From Phaeoceros laevis (lineage: Eukaryota; Anthocerotophyta; Anthocerotopsida; Notothyladales): DNA of 31,644 bases. The notes beneath the pieces were generated by a model that did no database searches, was not told where the DNA came from, and was given only the letters and a program-made list of their open reading frames with translations. Every line of letters begins with the position of its first letter. Positions within the stretch are counted from its first letter, which is position 1. This document shows positions 1 to 11,385 of the stretch, one piece after another. The stretch lies in the NCBI GenBank assembly GCA_049999765.1, contig JBNGIQ010009464.1, positions 1-31,644 on the forward strand, in the 5' to 3' direction. The position numbers and the translations under genes were made by a program.

Positions 1-96
1 GGCCATAGCTGCATGGGCCATACTCTTGCTTGGGCCATAGCTGCATGGGCCATACGCTTGCTTGGGCCATAGCTGCATGGGCCATACTCTTGCTTG
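1..96. repeat. Tandem repeat, three copies of a 32-bp unit
   Basis: The unit begins ggccatagctgcatgggcca and repeats at 1, 33 and 65 with one visible substitution in copy 2 (tacgctt against tactctt). Each unit contains an internal near-repeat of gggccata. The array touches the window edge, so the true copy number may be higher. No coding function is evident. Confidence 0.9.
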
Positions 97-128
97 GTCT
101 GGCGTGGAGAGCGTAGGTGTCATTTTCA

Positions 129-317
129 CCCCATACTTCCTTAATATACTTCCTTCTTTAGATGACCTCTCCAAATGTAATAGAACTCTCAATTTCTTTG
201 GAGATGACCTCAACAAAGCTATGCCCCATACTTCCTTAATATACTTCCTTCTTTAGATGACCTCTCCAAATGTATAGAACTCTCAATTTCTTTCGAGATG
301 ACCTCAACAAAGCTATG
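129..317. repeat. Tandem duplication, two copies of about 95 bp
   Basis: The block starting ccccatacttccttaatata at 129 recurs at 224. The copies differ by a one-base indel (atgtaatag against atgtatag) and a g/c substitution. The short ORF reading across it is only an artefact of the repeat. Confidence 0.9.
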
Positions 318-328
318 ACTCTAAAACG

Positions 329-491
329 GACAAACCATTCATCATAATAAAAGCTTCAATATTAGATTATACAGGCTATAAATTATGTTGTACACACCAT
401 GACACCATGGGACAAACCATTCATCATAATAGAAGCTTCAATATTAGATTATACAGGCTATAAATTATGTTGTACACACCATGACAACATG
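329..491. repeat. Tandem duplication, two copies of about 82 bp
   Basis: The block starting gacaaaccattcatcataat recurs at 411 with very few differences. It lies immediately after the 95-bp duplication, so three unrelated tandem duplications sit back to back. From 492 to about 940 the sequence is AT-rich and I see no gene. Confidence 0.9.
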
Positions 492-1242
492 TCTTTGTGA
501 ACTGTGGTTACATTTATGCCATGGCAATAGTTTGCCATGTAACCTTTTACACCTTGACAATAACCACCATGTTTCCTCCATGTAAAATATTAAAATTCAA
601 TATTTAATTATTTCTTTCCACAATTTTTGTTCGAATTTTCTATATTGAAGTTTTGAAATATCTTTGCATGTTTCACACAGCTAGTCCTACAAAAAAGTCT
701 GTATAAGAAGAGTCTTGTATAAGAAGAAGCTATGGCACTTATAACATATCTCTTTGTTGTTTAACATTAACATAGTGTTGTCAACTCTCAAGCTTCAAAT
801 GCTCCTTTCCCTCCTTACCCCCAACCTTGGAAGCTCTCTTCAGACTCGAGGCCTATACTTGGGAGTTTGTACTAGAAGGATATAATTTTTTAGTTTTATG
901 TCAAGTCAGTCTATGGTGGCTTGTGCCTAACAACGCTATACAAAATGTTTAGATACTTTATTACTGTGTTGTTTATATGGTTATCAATGGTGTCGAGCTC
1001 CGTCGCAAGGATCATACCTACAATCAGTAGTCCCGTTATTGCAACTTTTAAAGTACAATATTGCATGCCTGTACATGCAAACTTCTATTACCCAAACTAT
1101 CCTGAATCTATATATTTCTAGTTTTCCTTGTCTTCCAAAGTGCTCCTTACAATATAGCATTGCATTTCCTATTTCTTGGGTATCCAACCTTTGTATAAAT
1201 TAATTGTGTGATTATCATGCTCTCAAGTGTGGCAACTTTCAG

Positions 1243-2848
1243 ACAGAAATATAGTTGATTGTGTGAAAATAGAGGATCAACCTACCTTACAACATCCCAT
1301 CTTTAAGGCTAGTAACTATGTTGTTGAAGTAAGGATTTCATTCATGTTATTGCCACTATGTAGTGAGAAATTATTGACATAACATTAAATAGGGGTAAAA
1401 ACGATATGTACAAACCTTTTTTTTCATGTTTAGTGTTATGGCAACACATAATATTCTTCCTTAAGCTTCATAGTTCTTTTGAAGAATGAGGGCTTATGTG
1501 CAATTCCTCATGTTTTTTACTTCCAAACTTTTTGTTTTGTTTGTTTATGTTTAGAAAGCTCCAGATGTGGCACAAGATTCTACACTTGCATCAGTTTCAC
1601 AAGCGAGACCTGGTTTGATTCAGCTCTTTCATCAAGAGGGAGGATCTTGCCTTCCAAGAAAAATACCAATTATGCGTCAAACCAAGTTACGTATCCAAGA
1701 GACCGCTTGATTTAGCCACCATAAACGTACCCATAATGGAAATTTAAACAATGGTTCATGTGAATGAGGTAGCACCCGGACACCATATAGGTGAAGTTCA
1801 ACGGTATTTTCGAATTGCTTTAATTTTTTGTGTTTGATACAAATTACCTGTATCAAAATAACCAGACGTGTGTCAAAATTAGTACGCAATTGCGGAGCTA
1901 AAAGGAAACAATTTCAATGGAGCACTATCCTCGATTAGCTTCTGAACACCTGTGCTTCATGGTGCTGACTGCTCAGTATCTCAAATATGGGTTGGGAATA
2001 GAGGAGGATCCGATATTGATACGGAAGAAGCGAGATGGTTGGTGAGTGAAATGCAAATAATCTTGGACTATTTTTTCTGTTGTGGAGTCTAGTTAAATCT
2101 ATGGATGATCAGACATTCCAATTTAATTAGACACGCATTCATTCTTAGAGCTAGGACTTATAATTGGGCAATATTTTTACCTTACCAACCTTCATCTATT
2201 TATGCAGTCTTTAGGTGAAACTCCAGAGCCTCTGCATACAGGACGGTATGTTGGACATGACATGTTCATGTTTCACTCAAATGGTTTTTTTTTTTGTCAT
2301 GTGCATTAACAATAAATAACGTCATATTAACTACATCTTTTTCTGACGTCTGCTTATTGCAAGATGATAAGTAATGTGCTGAAGTTTTCTTTATAACTCC
2401 AACCTTATGACTGAAATTCATTTATTCATTCATTATGAATTATAAAATCCATGAAAGTTGGAAATTGTGCCTCTAAACATGTGTTTTTATTGTGCAACAA
2501 TATCCAGATGCAGACTGGTGGTTGCCTATTGAAGATGTGTTTGTTGGTTATTGGCCAAACGAAATATACACTACTGGTCGCATGAAAGATAAGTTTGCAA
2601 ATTTCTTGCAGTGGGGTGGAAAGACATACTCAGACGATCCATTGCCACACGTTCAGATGGGCAATGGCAGATTTGGGTCTGAAGCGTATGGTGCTGTAGG
2701 AAGTGACTCTAATGTGCCAGCATGTCATGCTCTACTTACAGACCTTCGAAATCAAAAACTTCCAACTACCGGATATGGCAAGTTTGAGGCAGAACCAGGA
2801 AAGGCTAGAGGCACGTGGCTATTTTATGGAGGACCTGGTGCCGTCTAG
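1243..2848 (+). pseudogene. Neprosin-family (DUF239) gene, degenerate
   Basis: Neprosins are secreted plant glutamic peptidases with an N-terminal activation region and a C-terminal neprosin domain. Four family blocks are visible in order. An exon at 1243-1328 encodes IVDCVKIEDQPTLQHPIFK and ends at gtaagg. A block from 1555 encodes LIQLFHQEGGSC then RKIPIMRQTKL. A block near 1960-2048 encodes SVSQIWV and DIDTEEARW before a gtgagt donor. The last exon, 2508-2848, encodes DADWWLPIEDVFVGYWP, LQWGGK, QMGNGRF and FYGGPGAV, then a stop. An ATG at 945 starting MFRYFITVLFIWLSMVSSS could be a signal-peptide exon, but no donor of matching phase is obvious. Problems: stops and a frame change occur between about 1740 and 1960, the central domain (GCYN/CSGF region) is not found between 2050 and 2500, and WGGK replaces the usual WGGE. 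I favour a pseudogene; unrecognised exons or sequence errors could partly explain it. Confidence 0.7.
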
Positions 2849-2880
2849 TTTTTCTACCACTTTCATTCAAAGGAGTCATT

Positions 2881-3003
2881 CAACTTTTGGGAGTCCTTCT
2901 GTATAAACTCATGCAGTTAAAGTTAATAATATTAATTGCAAATAAAAGTTCAAATTTTGGGAGACCTTCCATATAAACTGGGTGCAGTTAAAGTTAATAA
3001 TAT
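2881..3003. repeat. Imperfect tandem duplication after the neprosin stop
   Basis: The segment caacttttgggagtccttct near 2881 recurs as caaattttgggagaccttcc at 2951, and both copies end in gcagttaaagttaataata. The period is about 70 bp. It lies where the 3' untranslated region of the neprosin locus would be. From 3004 to about 3240 I see no gene. Confidence 0.8.
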
Positions 3004-3239
3004 GTTTCTTTAGTATGTTTCTTTGTATCACTTTAGGTGATTGATCTTTATCTCAAGAGGAGTACCTTTTTTGACCATATGGTAAGGGAGACCGAATTCA
3101 GTATTAAATAATTGATGTTCCCGTTCCAGAGAAGATTTCTAGAATCGCATCACCATGTACAATTTAGATAGTTGATTGAGTATGTTAGACCTTAGAGTGA
3201 CACAGTTGCGACCTCACATCAGCTTGCATCTAATCTCAT

Positions 3240-4180
3240 GTATGCAACTATGCAAGTGAACGAGTTCGAGTATAATAGTGGGAATCTAGCACTCCACATT
3301 CTGCATGCATGTCCACAGTAGCCCCATCCGGTTGCAACCCTTTTTTTCCTGGACTTGACGAACTTGCTCCCCTGATGTAGAAACATCTTTCACAGCCCCT
3401 CGTTTCGAGACAGTGTAACCCTCCTTGCCAAAAGCTTACAGCCTTTCGACAAGAACATGCCCGCATCCTGTAACCATGGCAATCAATGACACCAATCTTT
3501 GCTTGGCAATTGGCAAGCAGTGCCAAACAGGCTGCGAGCGTCTTCATCCTCCCAGCCACCATACCTGTCAATAACCACATTTTCCTCCAGTCCAGTGTTC
3601 TTGAACATGGGAGTGAAGACTCTTCCCTCATGTAAATCTATGGTGCTTGAACATAGTTTAAGGAAGCATACCAGTGTAACGACTGGTTTAACTCACACCC
3701 ACATTCCGCACATTTGCACAAAGAATTCGGGTGTCTGACTTTGACCAAATTGCCAAGCAGTGCCAAACACGTTGTGAGCGTCTTGATGCTCCCAGCCACC
3801 ATACATACCTGTCCACAAAGCCATTGTCACCAACCACATTTGCCTCCCAGTTCCTGAATCTATATTACAGGATAGCAAGTTGCGGAGCAAACCTAATCAT
3901 GGGATTCCATGTCAACACATCTCATGTTGCAAAAGTGTCCACCATGCAGCTGCCCATACCTTTTGCCCAGCCGTGCAACTCACCATGAACTTGATCGCTG
4001 AAAGTCAACCTCCTGCATTGGCATGTGAGTTGAGACAGCCAGGTGATTTGGCACAGACTTCCGACATTCAAAGGCCCCATCCGTTGCCACCCTCCAAGGT
4101 TTCAAGGAACTGTCAGGACACAAACGTTTTAACATCAGCAGAGACTCCACCAGCTTTCGATGGAGGAAAATAATAGATTG
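3240..4180 (-). pseudogene. Decayed PPR gene remnants
   Basis: On the minus strand, short PPR-like pieces occur in shifting frames. Near 3990-3890 one reads SDQVHGELHGWAKG then GSCMVDTFAT, a stop, and DVLTWNPMI, matching the L-S-P succession of the intact neighbours but with an internal deletion. Near 3850-3740 and again near 3600-3490 two related pieces read VGDNGFVDRY and VIDRYGGWEDEDARSLF, recalling VGNCLVDMYAKCGSLEDARRVF. The two pieces share a diverged nucleotide repeat (gccaagcagtgccaaacacg at 3750, ggcaagcagtgccaaacagg at 3514). No continuous frame survives. The remnants lie just 3' of PPR-1 and may be debris of an adjacent tandem copy. Confidence 0.55.
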
Positions 4181-4437
4181 CAATGCTAATGCGTGGCTGG
4201 CTTGATGGTCGCACCATGCAAACTCGTTATGCACGTCACATTGTGAAAGGCTGGTTGGACTCCGTCTCTGCCGGTGGTAGTTCCCCCTGCATACACAGAC
4301 CTCAGAAGGCTTACTTCACTTGGTCGAGCACAGTCAGCCTGGAACCGCAATATAACCCAGGATCGGAAGTCCTGTCTGCACGAGTTTGTCATCATTGCCG
4401 TCGAGGGAGCCGGAAGATGGAAAAGAACTGCGCTCTG

Positions 4438-6744
4438 TCAATGGCGATCTCCACATGAACAAGCCCCGTCGAAGAAACGGTGCACACGGTGTACATCTCT
4501 AACAAAGATCTCTCGCTTTTCAAGCCTGGACATGATCTTGGTGCCACTGTGACAGTCATCACACATACGAAGATTCTTTGTAACTAGCAGAGTTGAGCCT
4601 TCCGGAGTATTCAAGAGCCCGTAGGCCAGGGCCAATTTTTCAGCATGTCCACACAATGCATCTTCCTTTTCCCTGTCCGTCACAGCCTTCAGCACCAACC
4701 CGGTTTGTGGAACATGGCCGCCGTCCTCCTTTAGCCGCAGATTCACACTCCTCACCTTGAAGGAAATGTCGTCCCTCTCTTCCCCCACACAGAACGTGTG
4801 AACCTTAGTTCGCACCTCAATGGAAGCTCTCGCAAACTTTTTTCGAGCACCTGCCGCCTTCCTCAATCCCTCTACTCTTTCGACATCGCTCCACAAGCCA
4901 GCACTCGCGTATAAACTAGCCAAAAGAACATACGCAGTTGCGTTATAGGGTTCCAGTTTGACAAGGAGCTTGAAACATCTCGATCCGCGCTCTATGTCCC
5001 CGTGGAATTTGCAGGCACTCAACAAAGTTGTCAATCCTACTACGTCGTTCTCAAACGGCATAGTTTGCAACATCATTTCTGCCTCATCAAGGTGGCCTGA
5101 TCGCCCAAGCAGATCGACCATGCAGTTATAATGGCAAATGTCAGGCACGATACCATGATCCTCCACCATCATTTTGAAGTACTTCTGACCTTCATTCACA
5201 AGCCCCCCACGACTGCATGCCACAAGAAGGCAAGTAAAGGTAGCATTATCCGGCTCAACACCTTGCTGTCGCATCTCTTTATAGCACTGCATAGCCATTT
5301 GCCCGTCGCTATGTTCAGCATACCCATTGAGCATAGCAGTCCAAGAAACCACATCTCTTGCCTGCAATTTCTCAAACACTTCACGAGCATTCTGTAACAT
5401 TCCACATTTTGCATACATGTCAACCAGGCAGTTGCCCAGAGTCAAGTCAGATTCAAGGCCACTTCGCTGTATCTGAGAATGGAGCTGCATCCCTTGACGT
5501 ATCGCTCCTACACTTGCACATGCTTTAAGAAGGAAGACAAATGTAACACGATTGGCTCGAGTAATACCCTCCTGTTGCATACTTGCAAAAAGCGCAAGGG
5601 CTTCTTCACCAAGCCCGCAGTGAGCATATCCAGCAATCATGGCAGTCCACGTCACCACATCTTTCTTTGGCAACCTGTCAAACACTCTGCGAGCATCCTC
5701 TAAGCTCCCACATTTTGTATACATGTCCACCAGGCAGCTGCCAACAAATACATTGCCAGGCTCTAATCCAATGCTCAGAATGTCACCATGGACCTGCTTG
5801 CCAGACGCCAAATCAGCTGTGCTAGCACAAGCTTTAAGGGCTGCAACAAAAATATGGCTGTTTGGCTTCAAAGTTGACTGGCGCATGTGTCTATACAGAA
5901 GGATAGCGAGTGTGGGCTGTCCATGCTCAGCGTGCGCTAAAATAATGGAAGCCCACATATATATATCTGGTGAAGTTACCTTGGCAAACACTTGCATAGC
6001 TTCTTGCAGCCTCCCATGTGAGGAATACATGCGGATGATGTGGTTACCCAAGAATGCGTTTGACTCGTACCCAGCTTCCACTGTAAGAGTGTGAACCTGT
6101 CTGCCAATAACTAAGTCATTCTGTGCAATGCACCTCTTGAGGATACTGTAGAAGAGAGCGCTGTTAACAAAAATTCCTCGTAGCACTTGCTGGTGCAGGA
6201 CTTCGACAACCTCAGCGAGTTCGCCTTCCTCGCACAACTTAGTCCAGTTCCTAATCTCTAAATTACCTCCGTACCTGGCCACTGTGCAAGGACTGACATT
6301 CTTCCCTGACGTCGAAACCACCGGCATCCGATCTCCAAATTGAAACTCCAACATGCATATCTGAGAGTCCACCCTACCAGACGTGTGTCGGATGTTCGTC
6401 CCCAGAGCATCCTTGGACCTATAGTGCCTGAGAGCACAGTGCCGGAAACTACTATCATGCCTGCCAACTATCAGCATGCTATCATGCCTGCCAACTTGAC
6501 ACTGCAGTAGCTCTTTCCAAAAGACCCCCTGTGATGAGAATTGTCCCTCATTGTTACGCTCGTTCTTGCACTTCCCTGGGCTACGTAGCCTGGTTGAAGG
6601 ACCGCTGCAGCCACTAAGAGATGTCCGTCGCTCAGTCACTGTACTAGAGCTTGGGTGCCAAGCATCAATCTGCAGCTGCTGCTTGAAACGAACAGTGCCT
6701 AAATCGGCACGCTCAGGATGCACCTGCATGGGTCGTATAGCCAT
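4438..6744 (-). CDS. PPR-1: PLS-class PPR protein with DYW:KP-like deaminase domain
   Basis: This 768-residue uninterrupted frame encodes a probable organelle RNA-editing factor. Residues 1-70 are basic and Ser/Thr-rich, as in a transit peptide. Residues 73-134 resemble, weakly, the OSB-like PDF motif of PPR-4 (VFWKELL, then RHYRSKDAL and GRVDSQI). The PLS repeat tract covers about 167-560 and is followed by E1/E2-type repeats. The C-terminal domain has the deaminase residues H700-A-E702 and C728-x2-C731-H732, the second metal site HRVHRF...CSC, and ends GDRH. The PG box reads KKFARASIE (635-643), with F where PPR-2 has P. It is divergently transcribed from PPR-2 and is closest in this window to PPR-4. 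The first ATG (6744) was chosen; another lies six codons in. There is no intron, unlike PPR-2 and PPR-5. Family assignment is firm; the editing direction is inference. Confidence 0.93.
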   Translation of the reverse strand: MAIRPMQVHPERADLGTVRFKQQLQIDAWHPSSSTVTERRTSLSGCSGPSTRLRSPGKCKNERNNEGQFSSQGVFWKELLQCQVGRHDSMLIVGRHDSSFRHCALRHYRSKDALGTNIRHTSGRVDSQICMLEFQFGDRMPVVSTSGKNVSPCTVARYGGNLEIRNWTKLCEEGELAEVVEVLHQQVLRGIFVNSALFYSILKRCIAQNDLVIGRQVHTLTVEAGYESNAFLGNHIIRMYSSHGRLQEAMQVFAKVTSPDIYMWASIILAHAEHGQPTLAILLYRHMRQSTLKPNSHIFVAALKACASTADLASGKQVHGDILSIGLEPGNVFVGSCLVDMYTKCGSLEDARRVFDRLPKKDVVTWTAMIAGYAHCGLGEEALALFASMQQEGITRANRVTFVFLLKACASVGAIRQGMQLHSQIQRSGLESDLTLGNCLVDMYAKCGMLQNAREVFEKLQARDVVSWTAMLNGYAEHSDGQMAMQCYKEMRQQGVEPDNATFTCLLVACSRGGLVNEGQKYFKMMVEDHGIVPDICHYNCMVDLLGRSGHLDEAEMMLQTMPFENDVVGLTTLLSACKFHGDIERGSRCFKLLVKLEPYNATAYVLLASLYASAGLWSDVERVEGLRKAAGARKKFARASIEVRTKVHTFCVGEERDDISFKVRSVNLRLKEDGGHVPQTGLVLKAVTDREKEDALCGHAEKLALAYGLLNTPEGSTLLVTKNLRMCDDCHSGTKIMSRLEKREIFVRDVHRVHRFFDGACSCGDRH

Positions 6745-7247
6745 CGCTCACCAAGCTCATGCCATAACCCCCAAGAGGAATAGGGTTTATCGAAGTTGTT
6801 TGCCCGTTGTCTCGAATCTGCACACTAGCTATCCACTGTTGGAAGTGGGCTATTGGCACACAGGAAAATGGAAGAGCTTCTCCATGAGTAGCTTATACTG
6901 AGATACGCTGATGCATCATTTTGAAGCCTTGGACAGAAAGAGCAAGCGGCCCTGGGCTGCATTGCTCACACCCTGTTGAGAAACGGTTAGACGGGTTCAG
7001 CACTTGAGTCGAGGCATTCCAAGCCTTAGTTGGATCAGCTGGGATGTAATAAGGACTCCAAGGACCTGACCCTCACAGGAAGCGAGCCCATTCGTCCACA
7101 CTGAGCGTCGAGCAGGGGCGATGAATAATATCTGGAACTTGCAAAATTAGCCGGACGGATCAAGCCGAGTTCATCTGTTGGATGTGTATTCCTGCCAACG
7201 GAAGCGAATGGAACAGGCCTGGCTCAACCGAATGAAACTTAGAACGG
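6745..7247. promoter_or_regulatory. Shared divergent intergenic region of PPR-1 and PPR-2
   Basis: These 503 bp separate the start codons of two genes transcribed away from each other, so both promoters and 5' leaders should lie here. I see no clear TATA box and no coding sequence. The last 45 bp before the PPR-2 ATG resemble the sequence before the PPR-5 ATG (cctggctcaaccgaatgaa against cctggtccaagtgcatgaa). Confidence 0.55.
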
Positions 7248-9756
7248 ATGAAGACAGGTGGTGGTTTTGGCAGCCGTTTGGCTATGTGGAGGTTGATTGA
7301 GAGTAAATCCAGCCCTTGCAGCTTGTTAGACACATGGTGCAAACATCTATCATCACTGCCGGCTGCAGCCGTGCAAAAGAAATCCTCAGGTAGGCCCTGT
7401 GTGTCCTCGCTACTTGCCTGGTATTCGTTGTAGGAATGCCCGTTCTTCACATGCGAGCTTCCAGCTAGTGACGTTCTCAGTAGCTGATGTTCAGCTTACA
7501 TGCAGGGGAGGCAAGTGCAGGACAGGTATTGTGGGGGGAACTTTTAGCCGATTCTTCAAAGTGGCTGGACGACAGGTCGAAGGTAGGTAATGCGTGACCA
7601 AGTTCTGTGATGCCGAGACGGTGAATGAGTTGGCCGGGGGCAGGTGTTCTAATGGTTGCCATAATGCAGAGGACGTCCAGGTATCTAGAATATACTCAGT
7701 GCAAACCAAAGGAGGACTTTCTTGTTGAATCAGAACATGCTTGGATCGAGGAACATCTACCACCCGGGGGAAGAATTGCAGTTTCCTGCAGGACTGCTAT
7801 CGGCAGAAGAATTGACAATGAGGACTCTGGGAGGTCCAAATCTCTCCACTGCTACTGGCTGCTGTTTTAGCGTTCAATCTGCCTCCACGTAGTTGACAAT
7901 TCCCTCAACCTTGCAGGCTCGCAAGTGATGGAGGTGCAATAAAGGATGAAATTTGGAGGAAATTATGTGAGGGACAGCTCAACCAGGCCGTTGATGCATT
8001 AGGCCTCGTGGTGCAGCAAGCATTTCATGTTCCTTGCGCTCTCCTCCATCGGATCCTTGAGAGGTGCATCGAGCAGAAGGATTTAGTTCTTGGCAGACGC
8101 GTGCATGGCCTTACTTTGGCAAGTGGGCACGGCTCTAATACGTTTTTGGCCAACCACATCATTTGTCTATATGCTTCTTATGGGACGTTGGAGGAAGCAA
8201 CACAGGTCTTCAGAAACCTGGCCGCACCAGATAGCTTCTCCTGGTGCTCCATCATTAAGGCATATGCCGAGCATGGACAGCATGTGCAAGCTATAGGCCT
8301 TTATCAACAGATGCTACAGTCAACTGTGAAGCCAAGCAGCTATGTATTTGTCGCAGCACTTAAAGCTTGCACAAGCTCAGCTGATTTGGCATCTGGCAAG
8401 CTAGTCCATGCTGATATTTTGAGAAGCAAACTTGAGTGCGATGTATATGTTGGCAGCTGCTTGGTAGACATGTATGCAAAATGTGGGAGCTTGGGAGATG
8501 CTCGTAGGGTGTTTGACAGATTGGCCAGAAGAAATGTGGTCACTTGGGCGGCCATGATTGCAGGATACGTTCAGAACGGGCTTGGGGAAGAAGCATCTAT
8601 TCTTCTTGCAAAGATGCAGCAGGAGGGCATGATTCCAGCTGATCGCGTTACATTTGTGTCCCTCATCAAAGCATGTGCTGCTGTTGGGGCTTTGCATCTG
8701 GGAAAGCAGCTACATACCCAGATACGGGAAAAAGGACTGGAAGCTGACATGTTTGTGGGCAACTGCTTGGTTGACATGTATGCCAAGTGTGGGAGTTTAG
8801 ATGAGGCTCGCAAAGTCTTTGACAAATTGCCTGCAAGAGATGTGGTGACATGGACTGCCCTGCTTAATGGGTATGCAGAACATAACTATGGCCACATAGC
8901 ATTGCAGTTTTTTGAAGAGATGCAGCGGAAAGGTGTCAGGCCTGATCATGCTACCTTTACTTGTCTTCTGGTGGCCTGCAGTCATGAGGGCCTCGTGAGC
9001 GAGGCCCAAATGTTTTTCAAAATGATGGTCCAAGACTACGGCATTCCACCTAGTGTTTATCACGTTACTTGCATGGTAGATCTACTTGGTCGGTCAGGTC
9101 ACTTGGATGAGGCAGAGAATATGCTGCAATCTATACCAATTGAGAATCGCATTGTGGGATGGACCTCTTTGTTGAGTGCATGCAAAAGCTATGGTGACGT
9201 AGAGCGTGCAAGGAGATGCTTTGACCAGCTAATTGAGCTGGAACCTGAAAATGCATCTGCCTATGTGCTCCTGGAGAATACTTATGCAAATGCTGGAAGG
9301 TGGAGGGAGGTGGACAGGATAGAAGGCTTGAGGAAGTCTGCAGGTGCTTTGAAGAAGCCTGCAAGGGCCTTTATTGAGATGCAGAGCAAGGTTCAGACAT
9401 TCACGGTAGGGGAAGCAAGAGACGATCTTTCCTCCAAGCTGAGGAGTGTGAACATGCAGGTGCAGGAGGAAGGTGGCCACGTGCCCCATAAGCAGTTGGT
9501 GCTGAAGGCAGTGCCAGATCAAGAGAATGCTGATGCTCTATGCGGACATGCCGAGAAGCTAGCTCTCGCTTATGGTCTTTTGAATACTCCAGAAGGTACA
9601 ACACTGCGGGTCACAAAGAACCTGCGTATGTGCAATGACTGCCACGATGGCACCAAGATCATGTCACGGCTTGAAAAGCGAGAGATCATAGTCAGAGACG
9701 CACACCGTGTGCACCATTTCGTGGATGGTAGTTGCTCCTGTGGGGATCGAAGCTGA
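7248..9756 (+). CDS. PPR-2: four-exon PPR protein with DYW:KP domain
   Basis: Inferred coding exons are 7248-7389, 7506-7582, 7670-7833 and 7917-9756, giving 740 residues. Introns are 116, 87 and 83 nt, GT-AG, in phases 1, 0 and 2. The same three positions and phases occur in PPR-5, and the joined peptides align, which is the main evidence for the 5' exons. Exon 1 is basic and Ser-rich (probable organelle transit peptide). Exons 2 and 3 carry the OSB-like segment (VLWGELL, KWLDDRSK, AWIEEHL). Exon 4 holds the PLS repeats, with two full triplets plus a terminal set, then E motifs and the deaminase domain. The PG box is KKPARAFIE (about 607). HAE (H672, E674), CNDCH (C700, C703) and CSCGDRS follow. 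Without splicing, the last exon has no ATG near its open start, only a GTG at 8008, which supports upstream exons. Confidence 0.85.
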
Positions 9757-11250
9757 ACATGATCGTCAGAAGAGATTCTTGGATCCCTTTAGGTGGTGTG
9801 ACAGGATGTCCAGAGGTAGCAAGAAACCAGATGCTTGGCATGCATCCTGTGCACAATGAGGAAATTCAGAGGATGAGCTGGTCCACCTGCTAGAGATTTG
9901 GTCAAAGTGATCAGAGGTTTGCACCAAGGACTTCAGGAGTTCCTTGTACTGCTGTGCATGATTGTTTACACTGGTTTGCTTATGGGACTTGATTCACTTC
10001 GTTCGTTCTTGTGTGCCTCGTTGCAGGGATAGCAGTTCAAACAAAAGGGTGTGAAGCGAATCTGATTGTATGCACTGCCGGAATATTTTTGCGAACTCGA
10101 GAACCACGAAAGTGTCCGGCAGATTAAGAAGAACGTTGCCTCGACGAGGTCTGGTGGCACTCAAGGTAATGGACGGCGTTTCATTGTTTAACAAGAAGAC
10201 ATCACTTCAGGCAGTTTCTTATTTGGAAACGACAATTGATGTGTTGTCTGCTGCCAGCGGCAATGATAGACAACGGTCGAAGCCTAGCTGAGCGGATGCC
10301 TTGGTAAAATGGTGACGACGAATAGATCGCAGGTGTGGTCACAACAATTGCACTGCGACTGACCCCTCAATGAAGGGTAAAAAGGCTTGGGGAAATGTCC
10401 TTCCTTCCCTGTCTCTGAGTACATGTGTTCATAAAATCTAGGAAACATTTATTTGAAGCTTCCAATTCAGTAAACCACAATCCGGACCTGGGGCAATTAT
10501 CCAACTCCTAGGCCTGAGAGGACTCACTCTCTTAAGCTGGTTCCTGCACAATTGGCCAGCCAGGGAAATTGGCCAGCCAGGGAAATACTGTGCCTCCGTA
10601 CCAATGAAGCTCACCTGATCCTGGGCCAGTTGATGCAAATTACTGAATGGCAATACAATGTGTCCTAGCAGATGTTGGAGGAAGACAGAGGAGATCAAGG
10701 AAACCCACAAGAGTTGGGAAGAATGGTGGCAAACCATCTAATTAAGTGCACCCGCCCACAGGCCATGACAACATTCTATACGGCCGATGCCGTGCACCAA
10801 CGGGTCGGCTATTGGGCTGCCGTGCTGCTCAAGCCAAGCACAGTCTGCCGGAAAGGGACCATCCTACCACAAGGGACGAGAGCAGGGAAGCACAAATGGC
10901 CACTGCCTTCCACCGGAACCCTTGACAACAATGAGAAGGGCACTCAATAAGTAGCCCTCTTCCCTCCAATTCCATTGGCGCGGCGCTTAAGCCGGCAGCT
11001 AGGTCGAAGCCAGCCATCCAGCTCTTCTCCTAGAGCCTAAAAATCTTGCCGTCATCCATTTCTCGAGACCAAGTGTCAAACTACGCATCGCCAATTTTTG
11101 AGCTAAAAAGCCTTCGTATCTTAATCAGCTCTGGCAAATTAGTCATAGTCACTGTTATGATGCCACCTCAATGCTGGGAACCCTGGCCCGGTCAAGAGAC
11201 CTCCTGAGTAAGTATGACTGGTTGTATAAATCGAACCGGTCATACCTAAT

Positions 11251-11284
11251 CCGCCGGCTGCGTGGGCGGCAATCCACCGGTCAT
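11251..11284 (-). pseudogene. Remnant of a methylthioadenosine nucleosidase gene (first codons only)
   Basis: On the minus strand this reads ATGACCGGTGGATTGCCGCC and continues to about MTGGLPPTQPA, matching the start MTGGLDGALPTQQAA of the intact gene at 20329-21120. The flanks on both sides match copy B (ataaatc after the gene's 3' end; gctacctcatttgaaggaca before its start). Copy A therefore looks as if it lost almost the whole gene by deletion. The reverse, insertion of the gene body into copy B, is less likely because start codons are present in both. Confidence 0.65.
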
Positions 11285-11385
11285 GCTACCTCATTTGAAG
11301 GACAGAGAAGCTAGCGGCTGGAATTAATCACGGAGGGCGAACCTGAAGTCTGCTCCCTGCGCAGTGCGCATTGTGAGGAAGTTGA

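Noticed and set aside
5639-6094. 151-codon plus-strand ORF inside PPR-1
   Set aside because: It is the antisense shadow of PPR repeats; similar ORFs appear antisense to every PPR gene here because of the repeated codon pattern.
9966-10194. Short minus-strand ORFs starting MLNNET that recur in the second duplication copy (19683-19901)
   Set aside because: After the first few residues the two copies read different frames, so the similarity is at DNA level only and not under protein constraint.
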